Assembly (NCBI GenBank): GCA_965284315.1
Contig: OZ260072.1
Location: 1,054,001-1,118,000, forward strand
Length of the DNA stretch: 64,000 nt
Reading direction: 5' to 3'
Source: PCRC01 sp017848435
Lineage (GTDB): Bacteria; Pseudomonadota; Gammaproteobacteria; Burkholderiales; Burkholderiaceae_C
A model generated the notes under the pieces. That model had not been told where the DNA came from, ran no database searches, and saw nothing but the letters and a program-made list of their open reading frames with translations. The position numbers were made by a program, and so were the translations under genes. Every line of letters begins with the position of its first letter. The stretch's first letter is position 1. Positions 1-9,091 of this stretch are shown in pieces.

Positions 1-72
1 AAAGGCCAAGCCACAGGTTCGATTCACCTGCACTGAACCAGGTCAGTCGCCAGAACTGCCTGGCATGTGCAC

Positions 73-107
73 AAAAAAAGGGGCCCATCTTGCGATGGGC
101 CCCTTTT
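73..107 (-). terminator. Rho-independent terminator of the pal-like gene
   Basis: A 10-bp GC-rich stem (80-89 with 94-103) has a four-base loop. Reading on the minus strand it is followed by a run of T, the complement of the A-run at 73-79. It lies 39 bp past the stop of the Pal-like gene. The T-run at 104-107 could also make it work on the plus strand. Confidence 0.8.
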
Positions 108-145
108 GTCAATCTGCCTTTTTCAGGCCATTCGGCTCACGCCGA

Positions 146-709
146 TCAGCGGTAGCGGAATTCCACACGGCGGTTCAGGGCGTAACCCTTTTCGCTGGCT
201 TCGGTCGACGCTGGCTTTTCCTTGCCCAAGCTCACTGGCTCCAGCTGGCCGTCAGCCGTGCCCTGCAGGGTCAACGACTTGCGAACCGCTTCGGCACGCT
301 TCTGGCCCAGTGCCAAGTTGTATTCGCTGCCACCACGCTGGTCGGTGTGCCCTTCCAGCAGCACCTTGCGGTCTGGGTTGGCAATCAGGAATTTGGCATG
401 GGCCGCCACGATGCTCTGGAACTCTGGCTTCACGACAAAACTGTCGTAGTCAAAGTACACGATCGTTGGCACGCCAGGAGGGCCTTGGCCGTCGGTGGGC
501 ACCACAGCGCTGACCGCTGCAGGGCGGGCAGTGGCAATGGCTTGCGAGCCAGCGCCGTCATTGCCAGAACCCGTACCAGAGCCTGAGCCCGAACCGGAAC
601 GGTTGCCGTAGTAGTAAACCGACACTTCGTCAGGTTTGGCAGGGGTGGAGCTCGTGCAACCGCTGATCAGCAGGCCAAGCAACGTGAGTGCTGTAACTAG
701 TAATTTCAT
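146..709 (-). CDS. pal: Pal-like OmpA-family peptidoglycan-associated lipoprotein
   Basis: The 187-aa protein begins with a lipoprotein signal ending LISGC (lipobox, Cys18), so it should be lipid-anchored in the outer membrane. A Gly/Ser-rich linker follows at about residues 37-50. The C-terminal OmpA domain contains YFDYDSF and GHTDQRGGSEYN, then ALGQKRAEAV, the peptidoglycan-binding signature of Pal. In most proteobacteria Pal closes the tolQRAB-pal operon, but here no tol genes adjoin it. The upstream neighbour is fliA on the other strand, so it is either a stand-alone Pal or a Pal-like paralogue. Its own terminator lies at 73-107. Confidence 0.85.
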   Translation of the reverse strand: MKLLVTALTLLGLLISGCTSSTPAKPDEVSVYYYGNRSGSGSGSGTGSGNDGAGSQAIATARPAAVSAVVPTDGQGPPGVPTIVYFDYDSFVVKPEFQSIVAAHAKFLIANPDRKVLLEGHTDQRGGSEYNLALGQKRAEAVRKSLTLQGTADGQLEPVSLGKEKPASTEASEKGYALNRRVEFRYR

Positions 710-1253
710 GTCGGAACCATCCTCAGTTTAAATAAATGTTGCCGCAAAACAGCATATACAAAAGTATACGCGCCATACGCCCACTTTCGTAAATGCAGAC
801 ACCTGATTTTGAAGCCGCTTTCGTGCCGTTACTTTTGATTTTCAATGCTTCGGGTGTCAAATTTGCCCGTTTTCACTGACTTTTTAACATGGTGCCGTGA
901 AATTCAGCACAGACAAAGCGCTTCCAGGCAGCCCCCGATCCTGAATGTTGTCTGTTTCCTGCGGCGCAGCGGCAACGCAAACCGTGCACCTCTGTTGCAA
1001 TGCACAACCCTCAAAAAAAGGTCTCGCACGGGCTTCCATGTGCCCGATTTTGCACCACCAAACAGCCGCTGACAGCAACAGGCAAATTGCGGCTTTTTCC
1101 CGGCCTTCATTCAGCGACCACGGCGACTGCCGGCTGTCAAACTGACTTTTCAAGCCCGTTGTCCAACCTGCCAACGGGGAAGATGCCCGGAAGATGCTCT
1201 GGACAACCGGATTTCAGCCGATTTCACTTTTTTGGTGGCCAGGAAATTTGCGC
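710..1253. other. Intergenic region between divergent pal-like gene and fliA
   Basis: No convincing gene lies in this 544-bp stretch; the short open frames here overlap on both strands and have no coding character. It must hold the two divergent promoters. An AT-rich patch at 753-770 contains an inverted repeat (TATACAAAAGTATA) that could supply the -10 element of the minus-strand pal-like gene. I see no clear sigma-28 promoter before fliA. Confidence 0.5.
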
Positions 1254-1970
1254 ATGTGTGCCCTCAAAGCCCATTCAGAAAACAACGCCCTGCTCAAGCA
1301 GTACAGCCCACTGGTACGCCGCCTGGCGAAGCGCATGATGGTGAAACTGCCACCCAGCGTTGAGATCGACGATTTGATTCAGGTGGGCATGCTGGGGCTG
1401 ACCGAGGCACTCACACGGTTTGAGGAATCGCAAGGGGTTCAGTTTGAAACATTTGCCACACAGCGCATCCGTGGGGCCATGATTGATGAGCTGCGGGAAG
1501 TCGACTGGATTTCTCGCCGCTCGCGCCGCAGCCAGAAAGAAATCGACCAGGTGATTCATTTGCTGGAACAGCGCCTGGGACGCCATCCGAGCGAATCTGA
1601 AATTGCCACTCAAATGAAATGCACGCTGGCTGAATTCCAGGACCTGGTGGGCCGGGTGCGCGGCACGCAATTGGTTTACCTGGAAGACCTCACGGCCTCG
1701 GCAGACGACGAGGAGGGGTTTCTGGACCGCCACGTCTGCGACCAAGATGCTGACCCGATGTTGCTGTTGCGCAACCGTCGCAAGCAAAGTGCACTGATCG
1801 CCGCCATCAATGTGCTGCCAAAACGCGAGCAGTACGTGATGAGCATGTACTACGAGCAGGACATGAACCTGAAAGACATCGCCGCAGTGCTCGGCGTGAC
1901 CGAGTCACGCGTCTGCCAACTGCACGGCCAGTCGATCGCCAAGTTGCGCTCCAACCTCAAGGCACATTGA
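1254..1970 (+). CDS. fliA: RNA polymerase sigma-28 factor FliA (flagellar sigma factor)
   Basis: The 238-aa protein matches FliA in length and order. Region 2 reads YSPLVRRLAKRM...VEIDDLIQVGMLGL and QFETFATQRIRGAMIDELR. Region 3 has the WISRRSRR segment. Region 4 has LPKREQYVMSMYYEQDMNLKDIAAVLGVTESRV, the -35-binding helix-turn-helix. It directs RNA polymerase to late flagellar and chemotaxis promoters. I placed the start at 1254 (MCALKAHSEN) because AGGAA lies 8 bp upstream and the length then fits the family. The anti-sigma factor gene flgM follows directly. No other flagellar gene is in the window. Confidence 0.9.
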   Translation: MCALKAHSENNALLKQYSPLVRRLAKRMMVKLPPSVEIDDLIQVGMLGLTEALTRFEESQGVQFETFATQRIRGAMIDELREVDWISRRSRRSQKEIDQVIHLLEQRLGRHPSESEIATQMKCTLAEFQDLVGRVRGTQLVYLEDLTASADDEEGFLDRHVCDQDADPMLLLRNRRKQSALIAAINVLPKREQYVMSMYYEQDMNLKDIAAVLGVTESRVCQLHGQSIAKLRSNLKAH

Positions 1971-2070
1971 ACCACCCCATGTGCCAGTGTGGTGCCCGTG
2001 CATCACACGCACCAACCTAGCGGGGTACAGGTGGTCGGAAAGCGCCGAAAATCCATTATTCTGGTGGCGC

Positions 2071-2295
2071 ATGCCAAGCCCATTCCAGTTTGACACCCTA
2101 ACCACCCGTTCATCGGTGGCTGACACCAGCCCAGCCGACAAACGGCCACACAACGCCGAAAAAGTTGCCGCCATGCGCGCGGCGATTGCGGAGGGCCGCT
2201 TCGTGGTCAATGCCTCAGCCATCGCAGACAAACTGGTGGCCACAGACATCCTGTCTGAAACCACCCGGCCTCAGGCGTCCCGGCGCGTCAACTGA
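2071..2295 (+). CDS. flgM: Anti-sigma-28 factor FlgM
   Basis: The 74-aa product has the FlgM C-terminal signature KVAAMRAAIAEGRFVVNASAIADKLVATDI, the two helices that bind and inhibit FliA. Its length is slightly below the usual 95-100 aa, and the N-terminal part is short and unstructured-looking, as is typical. The start at 2071 (MPSPFQF) is chosen because the family region begins soon after; an upstream extension would be unrelated sequence. The gene lies 100 bp after fliA on the same strand, so sigma factor and antagonist may be co-transcribed. It is usually located with flgA or flgN instead. Confidence 0.75.
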   Translation: MPSPFQFDTLTTRSSVADTSPADKRPHNAEKVAAMRAAIAEGRFVVNASAIADKLVATDILSETTRPQASRRVN

Positions 2296-2314
2296 CGCAA
2301 CGCTGCCCAGCAAC

Positions 2315-2343
2315 AAAAAAGCCCGACAACGTCGGGCTTTTGA
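2315..2343. terminator. Bidirectional terminator between flgM and atpC
   Basis: A stem AAAAGCCCGAC/GTCGGGCTTTT with a tight AA-type loop lies between the convergent flgM and atpC genes. A and T runs flank it on both sides, so it can end transcription from either direction. Confidence 0.85.
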
Positions 2344-2363
2344 GATGCCAAAAAGGTGGTGTC

Positions 2364-2780
2364 TTATTTCTTCTGACGGTATTTGCGCAGTGCAGCAATC
2401 TGGGCTGCCATCACGGCCAATTCCGACTGGGCTTTTGCCAGATCGAGTTCGCTCTTGGCGTTCTTGACCGCTTCTTCCGCAGCCAGCTTGGCCGCATTGG
2501 CCTTCTCGTCGTCCAGATCCTTGCCACGGATTGCGGTGTCGGACAACACCGTGACGTGGTTGGGTTGGACCTCCAGAATACCGCCGGCCACGAACACGAA
2601 CTCCTCGCTGCCGTCGGCTTTTTCAATCCGCACCGAACCTGGGCGAATGCGCGTGATCAGCGGTGTGTGGCGCGGGTAGATGCCCAGTTCGCCCGCTTCA
2701 CCGGGCAAGGCCACAAACCGGGCCTCGCCCGAGAAGATGGACTCCTCGGCGCTGACAACATCAACGTGGATGGTGTTCAT
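2364..2780 (-). CDS. atpC: F1 ATP synthase epsilon subunit
   Basis: This 138-aa protein has the epsilon N-terminal beta-sandwich (VDVVSAEESIFSGEARFVALPGEAGELGIYPRHTPLI) and the C-terminal helical hairpin rich in Ala, Lys and Glu. It belongs to the central rotor stalk and inhibits ATP hydrolysis. It is the last gene of the atp operon, starts 3 bp after the atpD stop, and is followed by a terminator. Confidence 0.97.
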   Translation of the reverse strand: MNTIHVDVVSAEESIFSGEARFVALPGEAGELGIYPRHTPLITRIRPGSVRIEKADGSEEFVFVAGGILEVQPNHVTVLSDTAIRGKDLDDEKANAAKLAAEEAVKNAKSELDLAKAQSELAVMAAQIAALRKYRQKK

Positions 2781-2783
2781 GGC

Positions 2784-4199
2784 TTAGACCTTTTTGGCCT
2801 TCTCGAACGCTTCGTCGATGGTGCCGACCATGTAGAACGACTGCTCTGGCAGGTGGTCGCACTCGCCGGAAACGATCATCTTGAAGCCACGGATGGTTTC
2901 AGACAGTGGCACATATTTGCCGGGCGAGCCGGTGAACACTTCGGCCACGAAGAACGGCTGGCTCAGGAAACGCTGGATCTTGCGGGCACGTGCCACGGCC
3001 AGTTTGTCTTCAGGAGCCAGTTCGTCCATGCCCAGAATGGCGATGATGTCGCGCAATTCCTTGTAACGCTGCAGCGTGTTCTGCACAGCGCGGGCCGTGT
3101 TGTAGTGGTCTTCACCCACCACGTTCGGGTCAAGCTGGCGGCTGGTGGAGTCGAGTGGGTCCACAGCAGGGTAGATACCCAGGGCAGCGATGTCACGCGA
3201 CAGCACCACGGTGGAATCCAAGTGCGCAAAGGTGGTGGCAGGCGATGGGTCGGTCAAGTCATCGGCAGGCACGTACACGGCCTGGATGGAGGTGATCGAA
3301 CCCACTTTGGTGGACGTGATGCGCTCTTGCAGGCGGCCCATTTCTTCGGCCAGCGTGGGCTGGTAACCCACGGCGGAAGGCATACGGCCCAACAGCGCGG
3401 ACACTTCGGTACCGGCCAGCGTGTAGCGGTAGATGTTGTCCACGAAGAACAGCACGTCCTTGCCTTCGTCACGGAAGGACTCGGCAATCGTCAGACCCGT
3501 CAGCGCCACGCGCAGGCGGTTGCCTGGTGGCTCGTTCATCTGGCCGTAGACCATGGCCACTTTCGACTCAGGCAGGTTCTCCAGGTTCACAACGCCGGAG
3601 TCGGCCATCTCGTGGTAGAAGTCGTTGCCTTCGCGGGTACGTTCGCCCACACCGGCAAACACCGACAGACCCGAGTGGGCTTTGGCGATGTTGTTGATCA
3701 ACTCCATCATGTTCACGGTCTTGCCCACGCCAGCGCCGCCGAACAAGCCGACCTTGCCGCCCTTGGCAAACGGGCACACCAAGTCAATCACCTTGATGCC
3801 GGTTTCCAGCAGCTCCTGCGAAGGCGACAGTTCGTCGTACGCAGGTGCCTTGCGGTGGATCGACGCCGACAGATCAGCCGACACCGGTCCACGCTCGTCA
3901 ATCGGGCTGCCGAGCACGTCCATGATGCGACCCAGCGTGGCTTTGCCCACCGGTACCGTGATGGGGTTGTTGGTGTTGTACACCATGTTGCCGCGGCGCA
4001 GACCGTCGGACGAACCCAGCGCAATCGTGCGCACAATGCCGTCGCCCAGCTGCTGCTGGACTTCCAGCGTCAGTGCCGAGCCGTCCATTTTCAGCGCGTC
4101 ATAGATTTTGGGCATCTTGTCGCGCGGGAACTCAACGTCCACCACGGCGCCGATACATTGAACAATCTTGCCTTGAACTTGCATATTCGTCTGAGCCAT
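2784..4199 (-). CDS. atpD: F1 ATP synthase catalytic beta subunit
   Basis: The 471-aa protein carries the Walker A loop GGAGVGKT, the GERTREGNDFYHEM stretch with the catalytic Glu, and ALLGRMPSAVGYQPTLAEEMG, the DELSEED-side nucleotide-binding region. It forms the three catalytic sites of the F1 head, making ATP from ADP and phosphate. Length and motifs are fully standard. It lies between atpG and atpC in the conserved operon order. Confidence 0.98.
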   Translation of the reverse strand: MAQTNMQVQGKIVQCIGAVVDVEFPRDKMPKIYDALKMDGSALTLEVQQQLGDGIVRTIALGSSDGLRRGNMVYNTNNPITVPVGKATLGRIMDVLGSPIDERGPVSADLSASIHRKAPAYDELSPSQELLETGIKVIDLVCPFAKGGKVGLFGGAGVGKTVNMMELINNIAKAHSGLSVFAGVGERTREGNDFYHEMADSGVVNLENLPESKVAMVYGQMNEPPGNRLRVALTGLTIAESFRDEGKDVLFFVDNIYRYTLAGTEVSALLGRMPSAVGYQPTLAEEMGRLQERITSTKVGSITSIQAVYVPADDLTDPSPATTFAHLDSTVVLSRDIAALGIYPAVDPLDSTSRQLDPNVVGEDHYNTARAVQNTLQRYKELRDIIAILGMDELAPEDKLAVARARKIQRFLSQPFFVAEVFTGSPGKYVPLSETIRGFKMIVSGECDHLPEQSFYMVGTIDEAFEKAKKV

Positions 4200-4236
4200 T
4201 TTTTGCCCCTAAATTAAACCGTATCCGTGGACAGCG

Positions 4237-5115
4237 TTAAACCGCTGCAGCACCCGCCACGATCTCCGAAAGTTCTTTCGTGATCGCCGCCTGGCGTGTT
4301 TTGTTGTAAACCAGCTTGAGTTCGCCAATCACGTTGCCCGCGTTGTCGGTGGCAGACTTCATGGCCACCATGCGTGCAGACTGTTCGGACGCCATGTTTT
4401 CGGCCACAGCCTGGTACACCAACGCCTCTACGTAGCGGATCAGCAAGTCGTCAATGACGGCCTGCGCATCGGGTTCGTAGATGTAATCCCAGCCATGCTC
4501 GCCGCCACTGGCTTTGGACTCGGCTTCGAGTTTGGCAGCCGACAACGGCAGCAACTGCTCCAGCGTCGGGTCCTGCTTCATCGTGTTGATGAACTTGGTG
4601 TAGCTCAGGTAGACCGCACTCACCTCGCCCCGGATGTACGCATCGAGCAGCACCTTGACAGGGCCAATCAATTTGTCCAAATGCGGCGTGTCACCCAGTT
4701 GCGTGACATGCGACACCACCTTGGCGCCGACCCGGTTCAGGAAGCCCAGGCCCTTGTTGCCAATCGCGACAGCCTGTGCCGACACGCCTGCGTCCTGCAA
4801 CTCACGCAGTTTGTGCGTGACCGTGCGCAGCACGTTGGTGTTCATGCCGCCGCACAGGCCCTTGTCGGTCGTGACCACGATGAAGCCGACGGATTTGGCA
4901 TCGTTCGTTTTCATGAACGCGTGCGTGTATTCCGGATTGGCCTTACCGAGGTTGGCCGCGATGTTGCGCACCTTGTCGCTGTACGGACGGGCGGCGCGCA
5001 TGCGCTCCTGCGCCTTGCGCATTTTTGACGCGGCCACCATTTCCATGGCTTTGGTGATCTTTTTGGTGTTTTCCACCGACTTGATCTTGCCGCGTATTTC
5101 CTTGCCTGCTGCCAT
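4237..5115 (-). CDS. atpG: F1 ATP synthase gamma subunit
   Basis: This 292-aa protein starts MAAGKEIRGKIKSVENTKKITKAMEMVAASKM, the conserved N-terminal helix of the rotating central shaft. It ends with KLVYNKTRQAAITKELSEIVAGAAA, the conserved C-terminal helix. It couples c-ring rotation to the catalytic head. It sits between atpA and atpD, as in other F1Fo operons. Confidence 0.97.
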   Translation of the reverse strand: MAAGKEIRGKIKSVENTKKITKAMEMVAASKMRKAQERMRAARPYSDKVRNIAANLGKANPEYTHAFMKTNDAKSVGFIVVTTDKGLCGGMNTNVLRTVTHKLRELQDAGVSAQAVAIGNKGLGFLNRVGAKVVSHVTQLGDTPHLDKLIGPVKVLLDAYIRGEVSAVYLSYTKFINTMKQDPTLEQLLPLSAAKLEAESKASGGEHGWDYIYEPDAQAVIDDLLIRYVEALVYQAVAENMASEQSARMVAMKSATDNAGNVIGELKLVYNKTRQAAITKELSEIVAGAAAV

Positions 5116-5149
5116 TGCTGCTCCTTGCTAATTGCTGTACTTCAGCGTC

Positions 5150-6766
5150 TCAGGCAAAAGAGGTTTTGAAAGCGGTGATGGCGGTCGCCAATTCAGCTTC
5201 AGCGCCTTGGCAGGCTTTCTTGAATGCTTGAACTTCGGCGCTGTCCTTCTCGGCATCGACCTTCTTGACGTTCCACTTGGCACCTTTTTCGTCCATGGTC
5301 TTGAGCATGGCAGCGTGCTTGTCTTTCAGGTACGCGTGCAGACCCGCTTCGAAGGGCAGCACTTTCTTGATCTCGACGTCGTCCAGGTAACCCTTGTTCA
5401 CGGCGAACAGCGTTGCAGCCATCAGCGAAATAGGTTGCGGGCTGTACTGGGCCTGCTTGAGCAGTTCTGTCACGCGGGCACCGCGTTCCAGTTGCTTGCG
5501 GGTGGACTCGTCCAGATCCGAAGCAAACTGCGCAAACGCAGCCAGTTCGCGGTACTGGGCCAAGTCGGTACGGATACCGCCGGACAGGCTCTTGATCAGG
5601 TTGGTCTGGGCCGCACCACCGACGCGCGACACCGAGATACCGGCGTTGATGGCGGGACGGATACCGGCGTTGAACAGGCTGGTTTCCAGGAAGATCTGGC
5701 CGTCGGTGATCGAGATCACGTTGGTCGGCACGAAAGCGGACACGTCGCCGGCCTGCGTTTCGATGATGGGCAGGGCGGTCAGCGAACCGGTCTTGCCTTT
5801 GACTTCACCCTTGGTGAAGGCTTCGACGTAGTCGGCGTTGACGCGGGCGGCACGCTCCAGCAGACGGCTGTGGAGATAGAACACGTCGCCGGGGTAGGCT
5901 TCACGGCCTGGCGGGCGGCGCAGCAGCAGCGAGACCTGGCGGTAGGCCACGGCTTGCTTGGACAGGTCGTCGTACACGATCAGCGCGTCTTCGCCGCGGT
6001 CGCGGAAGTACTCGCCCATGGTGCAGCCGGAGTAGGCCGAGACGAACTGCATGGCAGCCGATTCAGAAGCGGAAGCGGCCACAACGATGGTGTATTCCAT
6101 CGCACCGGCTTGTTCCAGCGCGCGCACCACGTTCTTGATCGACGAAGCCTTCTGGCCGATCGCAACGTAGACGCAGGTCATGTTCTGACCCTTCTGGTTG
6201 ATGATCGCGTCGATCGCCACGGCGGTCTTGCCAGTCTGGCGGTCGCCAATGATCAGCTCGCGTTGGCCACGGCCCACGGGCACCATGGAGTCGATCGACT
6301 TCAGACCGGTTTGCACCGGCTGGTCCACCGATTTACGGGCGATCACGCCTGGGGCGACCTTTTCGATCACGTCGGTCATCTTGGCGTTGATCGGGCCCTT
6401 GCCGTCGATCGGCTGACCCAACGCGTTGACCACACGGCCAATCAGCTCAGGGCCGACCGGCACTTCCAAAATGCGACCAGTGCACTTGACTGTGTCGCCT
6501 TCGGAGATGTGCTCGTATTCGCCCAAGATCACCGAACCGACCGAGTCACGCTCGAGGTTCAGCGCCAGGCCGAATGTGGGCGTGCCATCGGCAGTGGGAG
6601 GAAACTCCAACATTTCGCCCTGCATCACATCGGACAAGCCGTGGATGCGAACGATACCGTCGGTCACGGAAACAACCGTGCCCTGGTTGCGGATGTCGGC
6701 GCTGGCAGACAGCCCCTCAATCCGGCTCTTGATCAGCTCAGAAATCTCTGCGGGATTGAGTTGCAT
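5150..6766 (-). CDS. atpA: F1 ATP synthase alpha subunit
   Basis: The protein carries the P-loop GDRQTGKTAVAIDAI and SVSRVGGAAQ, and alternates with beta in the F1 head as the regulatory nucleotide-binding subunit. At 538 aa it is about 20-25 residues longer than E. coli AtpA. The extra length lies near the C-terminus around KWNVKKVDAEKDSAEVQAFK. I associate this insertion with Comamonadaceae-type proteins, which is part of the lineage inference. The start MQLNPAEIS is the usual family start. Confidence 0.97.
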   Translation of the reverse strand: MQLNPAEISELIKSRIEGLSASADIRNQGTVVSVTDGIVRIHGLSDVMQGEMLEFPPTADGTPTFGLALNLERDSVGSVILGEYEHISEGDTVKCTGRILEVPVGPELIGRVVNALGQPIDGKGPINAKMTDVIEKVAPGVIARKSVDQPVQTGLKSIDSMVPVGRGQRELIIGDRQTGKTAVAIDAIINQKGQNMTCVYVAIGQKASSIKNVVRALEQAGAMEYTIVVAASASESAAMQFVSAYSGCTMGEYFRDRGEDALIVYDDLSKQAVAYRQVSLLLRRPPGREAYPGDVFYLHSRLLERAARVNADYVEAFTKGEVKGKTGSLTALPIIETQAGDVSAFVPTNVISITDGQIFLETSLFNAGIRPAINAGISVSRVGGAAQTNLIKSLSGGIRTDLAQYRELAAFAQFASDLDESTRKQLERGARVTELLKQAQYSPQPISLMAATLFAVNKGYLDDVEIKKVLPFEAGLHAYLKDKHAAMLKTMDEKGAKWNVKKVDAEKDSAEVQAFKKACQGAEAELATAITAFKTSFA

Positions 6767-6812
6767 GACTCTTTCCTTCTTTCTTTAAATTACCAACAGG
6801 TCTTGTCTGCAC

Positions 6813-7343
6813 TCAGGCAGTCAAGGCCACTTTCATTTGTTCAAGACGGGCTTTGACGGACGTGTCGAGCACCTCATCACCCACCACCACGCGAACACCG
6901 CCAATCAAGGCCGGCTCCAGCGTCACACTCACGTTCAGCTTGCGCCCAAAGCGCTTTTCCAGCGTTTCAGCCATGTCGGCCAGTGCTGCCCCGTCAATCG
7001 GGAAGGCGCTGTAAACGATGGCGTCAGCCGAGCCGCTCTTGGCGTTTTTCAACGCGCGGAATTGCGCGGCAATTTCGGGCAGGGCTGACAGGCGACCGTT
7101 GTCGATCACAGTGCGCAGAAAGTTCTTCGCAGCATCGGTCAGCGCAATGCCGGACACGCCGGCAACCACGTCAAACACTTGTGCGCTTGTCACTTTCGGG
7201 CTGTCTGCAAACTGCTGCAGCTGCGGGTTGGCGGCAATGGCAGCCAACGGGTCGAGCCAGGCAGCGGTGCCGCCCAGATCCGCCGTTGCGGCTTTGAACA
7301 GTGCTTCTGCGTAAGGGCGGGCAATGGTGGCGATTTCGGCCAT
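6813..7343 (-). CDS. atpH: ATP synthase delta subunit
   Basis: This 176-aa protein begins MAEIATIARPYAEALFKAA, the typical N-terminus of the delta/OSCP subunit. It ends with IGGVRVVVGDEVLDTSVKARLEQMK, its conserved C-terminal motif. It links the peripheral b stalk to the top of the alpha3beta3 head. It lies between atpF and atpA. Confidence 0.97.
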   Translation of the reverse strand: MAEIATIARPYAEALFKAATADLGGTAAWLDPLAAIAANPQLQQFADSPKVTSAQVFDVVAGVSGIALTDAAKNFLRTVIDNGRLSALPEIAAQFRALKNAKSGSADAIVYSAFPIDGAALADMAETLEKRFGRKLNVSVTLEPALIGGVRVVVGDEVLDTSVKARLEQMKVALTA

Positions 7344-7352
7344 GGTCTACCT

Positions 7353-7823
7353 TTACAGCTCGGTCTTCAGGCGGCCCAGCAGGTCGGCGTGCACCGAGGC
7401 GTTCACCTCTTTGCGCAGGATCTGCTCAGCACCCTTGACAGCCAGCGCAGCCACTTGCTCGCGCAGCGTCTCGCGGGCCTTGATGGCCTGCTGATCGGCT
7501 TCCACCTTGGCGGCAGCAATCAGCTTGTTGCCCTCTTCGGTGGCGCGTGTCTTGGCTTCTTCGATGATGGTCTGGGCACGACGCTCCGCATCAGCGAGGC
7601 GTGCTGCGCTTTCGTTGCGCGACTTGCTCAACTCCGCTTCGACACGCTGGTTGGCAGCGGACAATTCGGACTTGGCCTTGTCGGCAGCAGCCAGACCAGC
7701 GGCGATTTTTGCAGCCCGCTCGTCCAGTGCAGCAGCAATGGGCGGCCATACAAACTTCATCGTGAACCCGACCAGAATCAGGAACACGATCATCTGGATT
7801 ATCAGGGTACCGGTAATGCTCAC
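7353..7823 (-). CDS. atpF: ATP synthase Fo b subunit
   Basis: The 156-aa protein has a single N-terminal membrane helix (about residues 5-27, QMIVFLILVGFTMKFVW). A long Ala/Glu/Lys-rich amphipathic helix follows, the dimeric right-handed coiled coil of the peripheral stalk. Length is exactly typical. The gene lies between atpE and atpH. Confidence 0.97.
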   Translation of the reverse strand: MSITGTLIIQMIVFLILVGFTMKFVWPPIAAALDERAAKIAAGLAAADKAKSELSAANQRVEAELSKSRNESAARLADAERRAQTIIEEAKTRATEEGNKLIAAAKVEADQQAIKARETLREQVAALAVKGAEQILRKEVNASVHADLLGRLKTEL

Positions 7824-7890
7824 TTGTCATCCTTGCCCCTGGAGCGCTTGCGCACCGGCCAGGGAATGAATACGTTGATTCGACCGAAAA

Positions 7891-8154
7891 TTACTTCGGC
7901 AGGTTGGCGATCTGGGCCAGGAACGGGTTGGCCGTGGCGAACCACAGGGCAATACCGGTACCGATAATGAAAGCAGCGTCGATCAGACCGGCCAGCAGGA
8001 ACATTTTGGTCTGCAGCTCGCCCATCAATTCTGGCTGGCGTGCAGCGGATTCGAGGTATTTGCTGCCCATGATGCCGATACCGATACAGGCACCGACAGC
8101 GCCGAGACCGATGATCAGGCCAGCGGCCAATGCAACAAAGCTGATAACTTCCAT
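7891..8154 (-). CDS. atpE: ATP synthase Fo c subunit (proteolipid)
   Basis: This 87-aa hairpin of two membrane helices forms the c-ring. The first helix is glycine-rich (GLGAVGACIGIGIMG) and a polar loop ARQPE follows. The second helix carries the ion-binding carboxylate in AGLIDAAF. The binding site is an Asp without the Gln/Ser/Thr ligands of sodium-type rings, so proton coupling is expected. Confidence 0.97.
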   Translation of the reverse strand: MEVISFVALAAGLIIGLGAVGACIGIGIMGSKYLESAARQPELMGELQTKMFLLAGLIDAAFIIGTGIALWFATANPFLAQIANLPK

Positions 8155-8211
8155 GATGACTCCTAAGGGACTTTGGTTAACGAAAAGAAAAAACGAGAGA
8201 CTGAAACTGGA

Positions 8212-9087
8212 TCAATGGTGATCGTGTGCCTGGCCGATGTACACCAGCGTCAACATCATGAACACGAAAGCTTGTAGCGTAATGATCAGGATGTGGAAGA
8301 TTGCCCAGGCAGTGCCTGCAATGATGTGGCCAATCGCCAGGCCAATGCCGGTAGCCGACAGCGACCAAGCACCACCCATCAAAGCGATCAGCAGGAAAAT
8401 CAGTTCGCCTGCGTACATGTTGCCAAACAACCGCATGCCGTGCGAAACGGTCTTGGCGATGAACTCGATCAGCTGCATGGACAGGTTGAGCACACCCAGG
8501 ATCAGCGCGAAAATCGGGTTCTTGCTGGTGCCGAATGGCGCGGTGACCAACTCGTGCGCCCAGCCGCCCATGCCCTTGATCTTGATGTTGTAAACCAGGC
8601 AAACCACCAACACCGACACCGACAAACCCATGCTGACAGACAAGTCGGCGGTGGGCACCACACGCATGTAAGCGTGGTGCGGGTCATGCCCTGCGGCGCC
8701 GTAGATGGCCTCCCAGATCAACGGCAGCAAATCCACTGGCAGCAAATCCATGGCGTTCAGCAGGAAAATCCACACGAAAACCACCAGCGCCAAGGGCGCA
8801 ACCAGCTTGCGGCTATTGGCGTTGTGCACGATGCCCTTGGCCTGCGAGTCGACCATCTCAACCAGCATCTCCACCGCCGCCTGGAAGCGACCCGGAACGC
8901 CTGAAGTGGCCTTGCGTGCAGCCAACCACAGCAACCAGCAACCGAGGATGCCGAGCGTGATCGAGAAAAAGAGGGAGTCGAGGTTGAAGACCGAAAAGTC
9001 AGCCACCGACTTGGGTGCCTGGTTTTGCAGGTGCGTCAAGTGGTGAATGATGTATTCACCTGCGGTTGGTCCGGTTCCAGAAGCCAT
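8212..9087 (-). CDS. atpB: ATP synthase Fo a subunit
   Basis: This 291-aa polytopic membrane protein has the helix with the essential arginine in HGMRLFGNMYAGELI and the C-terminal IIAGTAWAIFHILIITLQAFVFMMLTLVYI. It forms the two proton half-channels against the c-ring. It lies between atpI and atpE. Confidence 0.97.
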   Translation of the reverse strand: MASGTGPTAGEYIIHHLTHLQNQAPKSVADFSVFNLDSLFFSITLGILGCWLLWLAARKATSGVPGRFQAAVEMLVEMVDSQAKGIVHNANSRKLVAPLALVVFVWIFLLNAMDLLPVDLLPLIWEAIYGAAGHDPHHAYMRVVPTADLSVSMGLSVSVLVVCLVYNIKIKGMGGWAHELVTAPFGTSKNPIFALILGVLNLSMQLIEFIAKTVSHGMRLFGNMYAGELIFLLIALMGGAWSLSATGIGLAIGHIIAGTAWAIFHILIITLQAFVFMMLTLVYIGQAHDHH

Positions 9088-9091
9088 CTGT

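Noticed and set aside
1..60. A tRNA- or tmRNA-like 3' end (GGTTCGATTC ... CCA)
   Set aside because: The T-arm does not pair when the loop is placed in the standard position, and the body of any tRNA would be outside the window.
2340..4217. A 625-aa plus-strand open frame opposite atpD
   Set aside because: It is the His/Val/Gly-rich antisense frame of atpC-atpD, an artefact of GC-rich coding DNA with no family resemblance. The same holds for the 574-aa frame opposite atpA (5132-6856).
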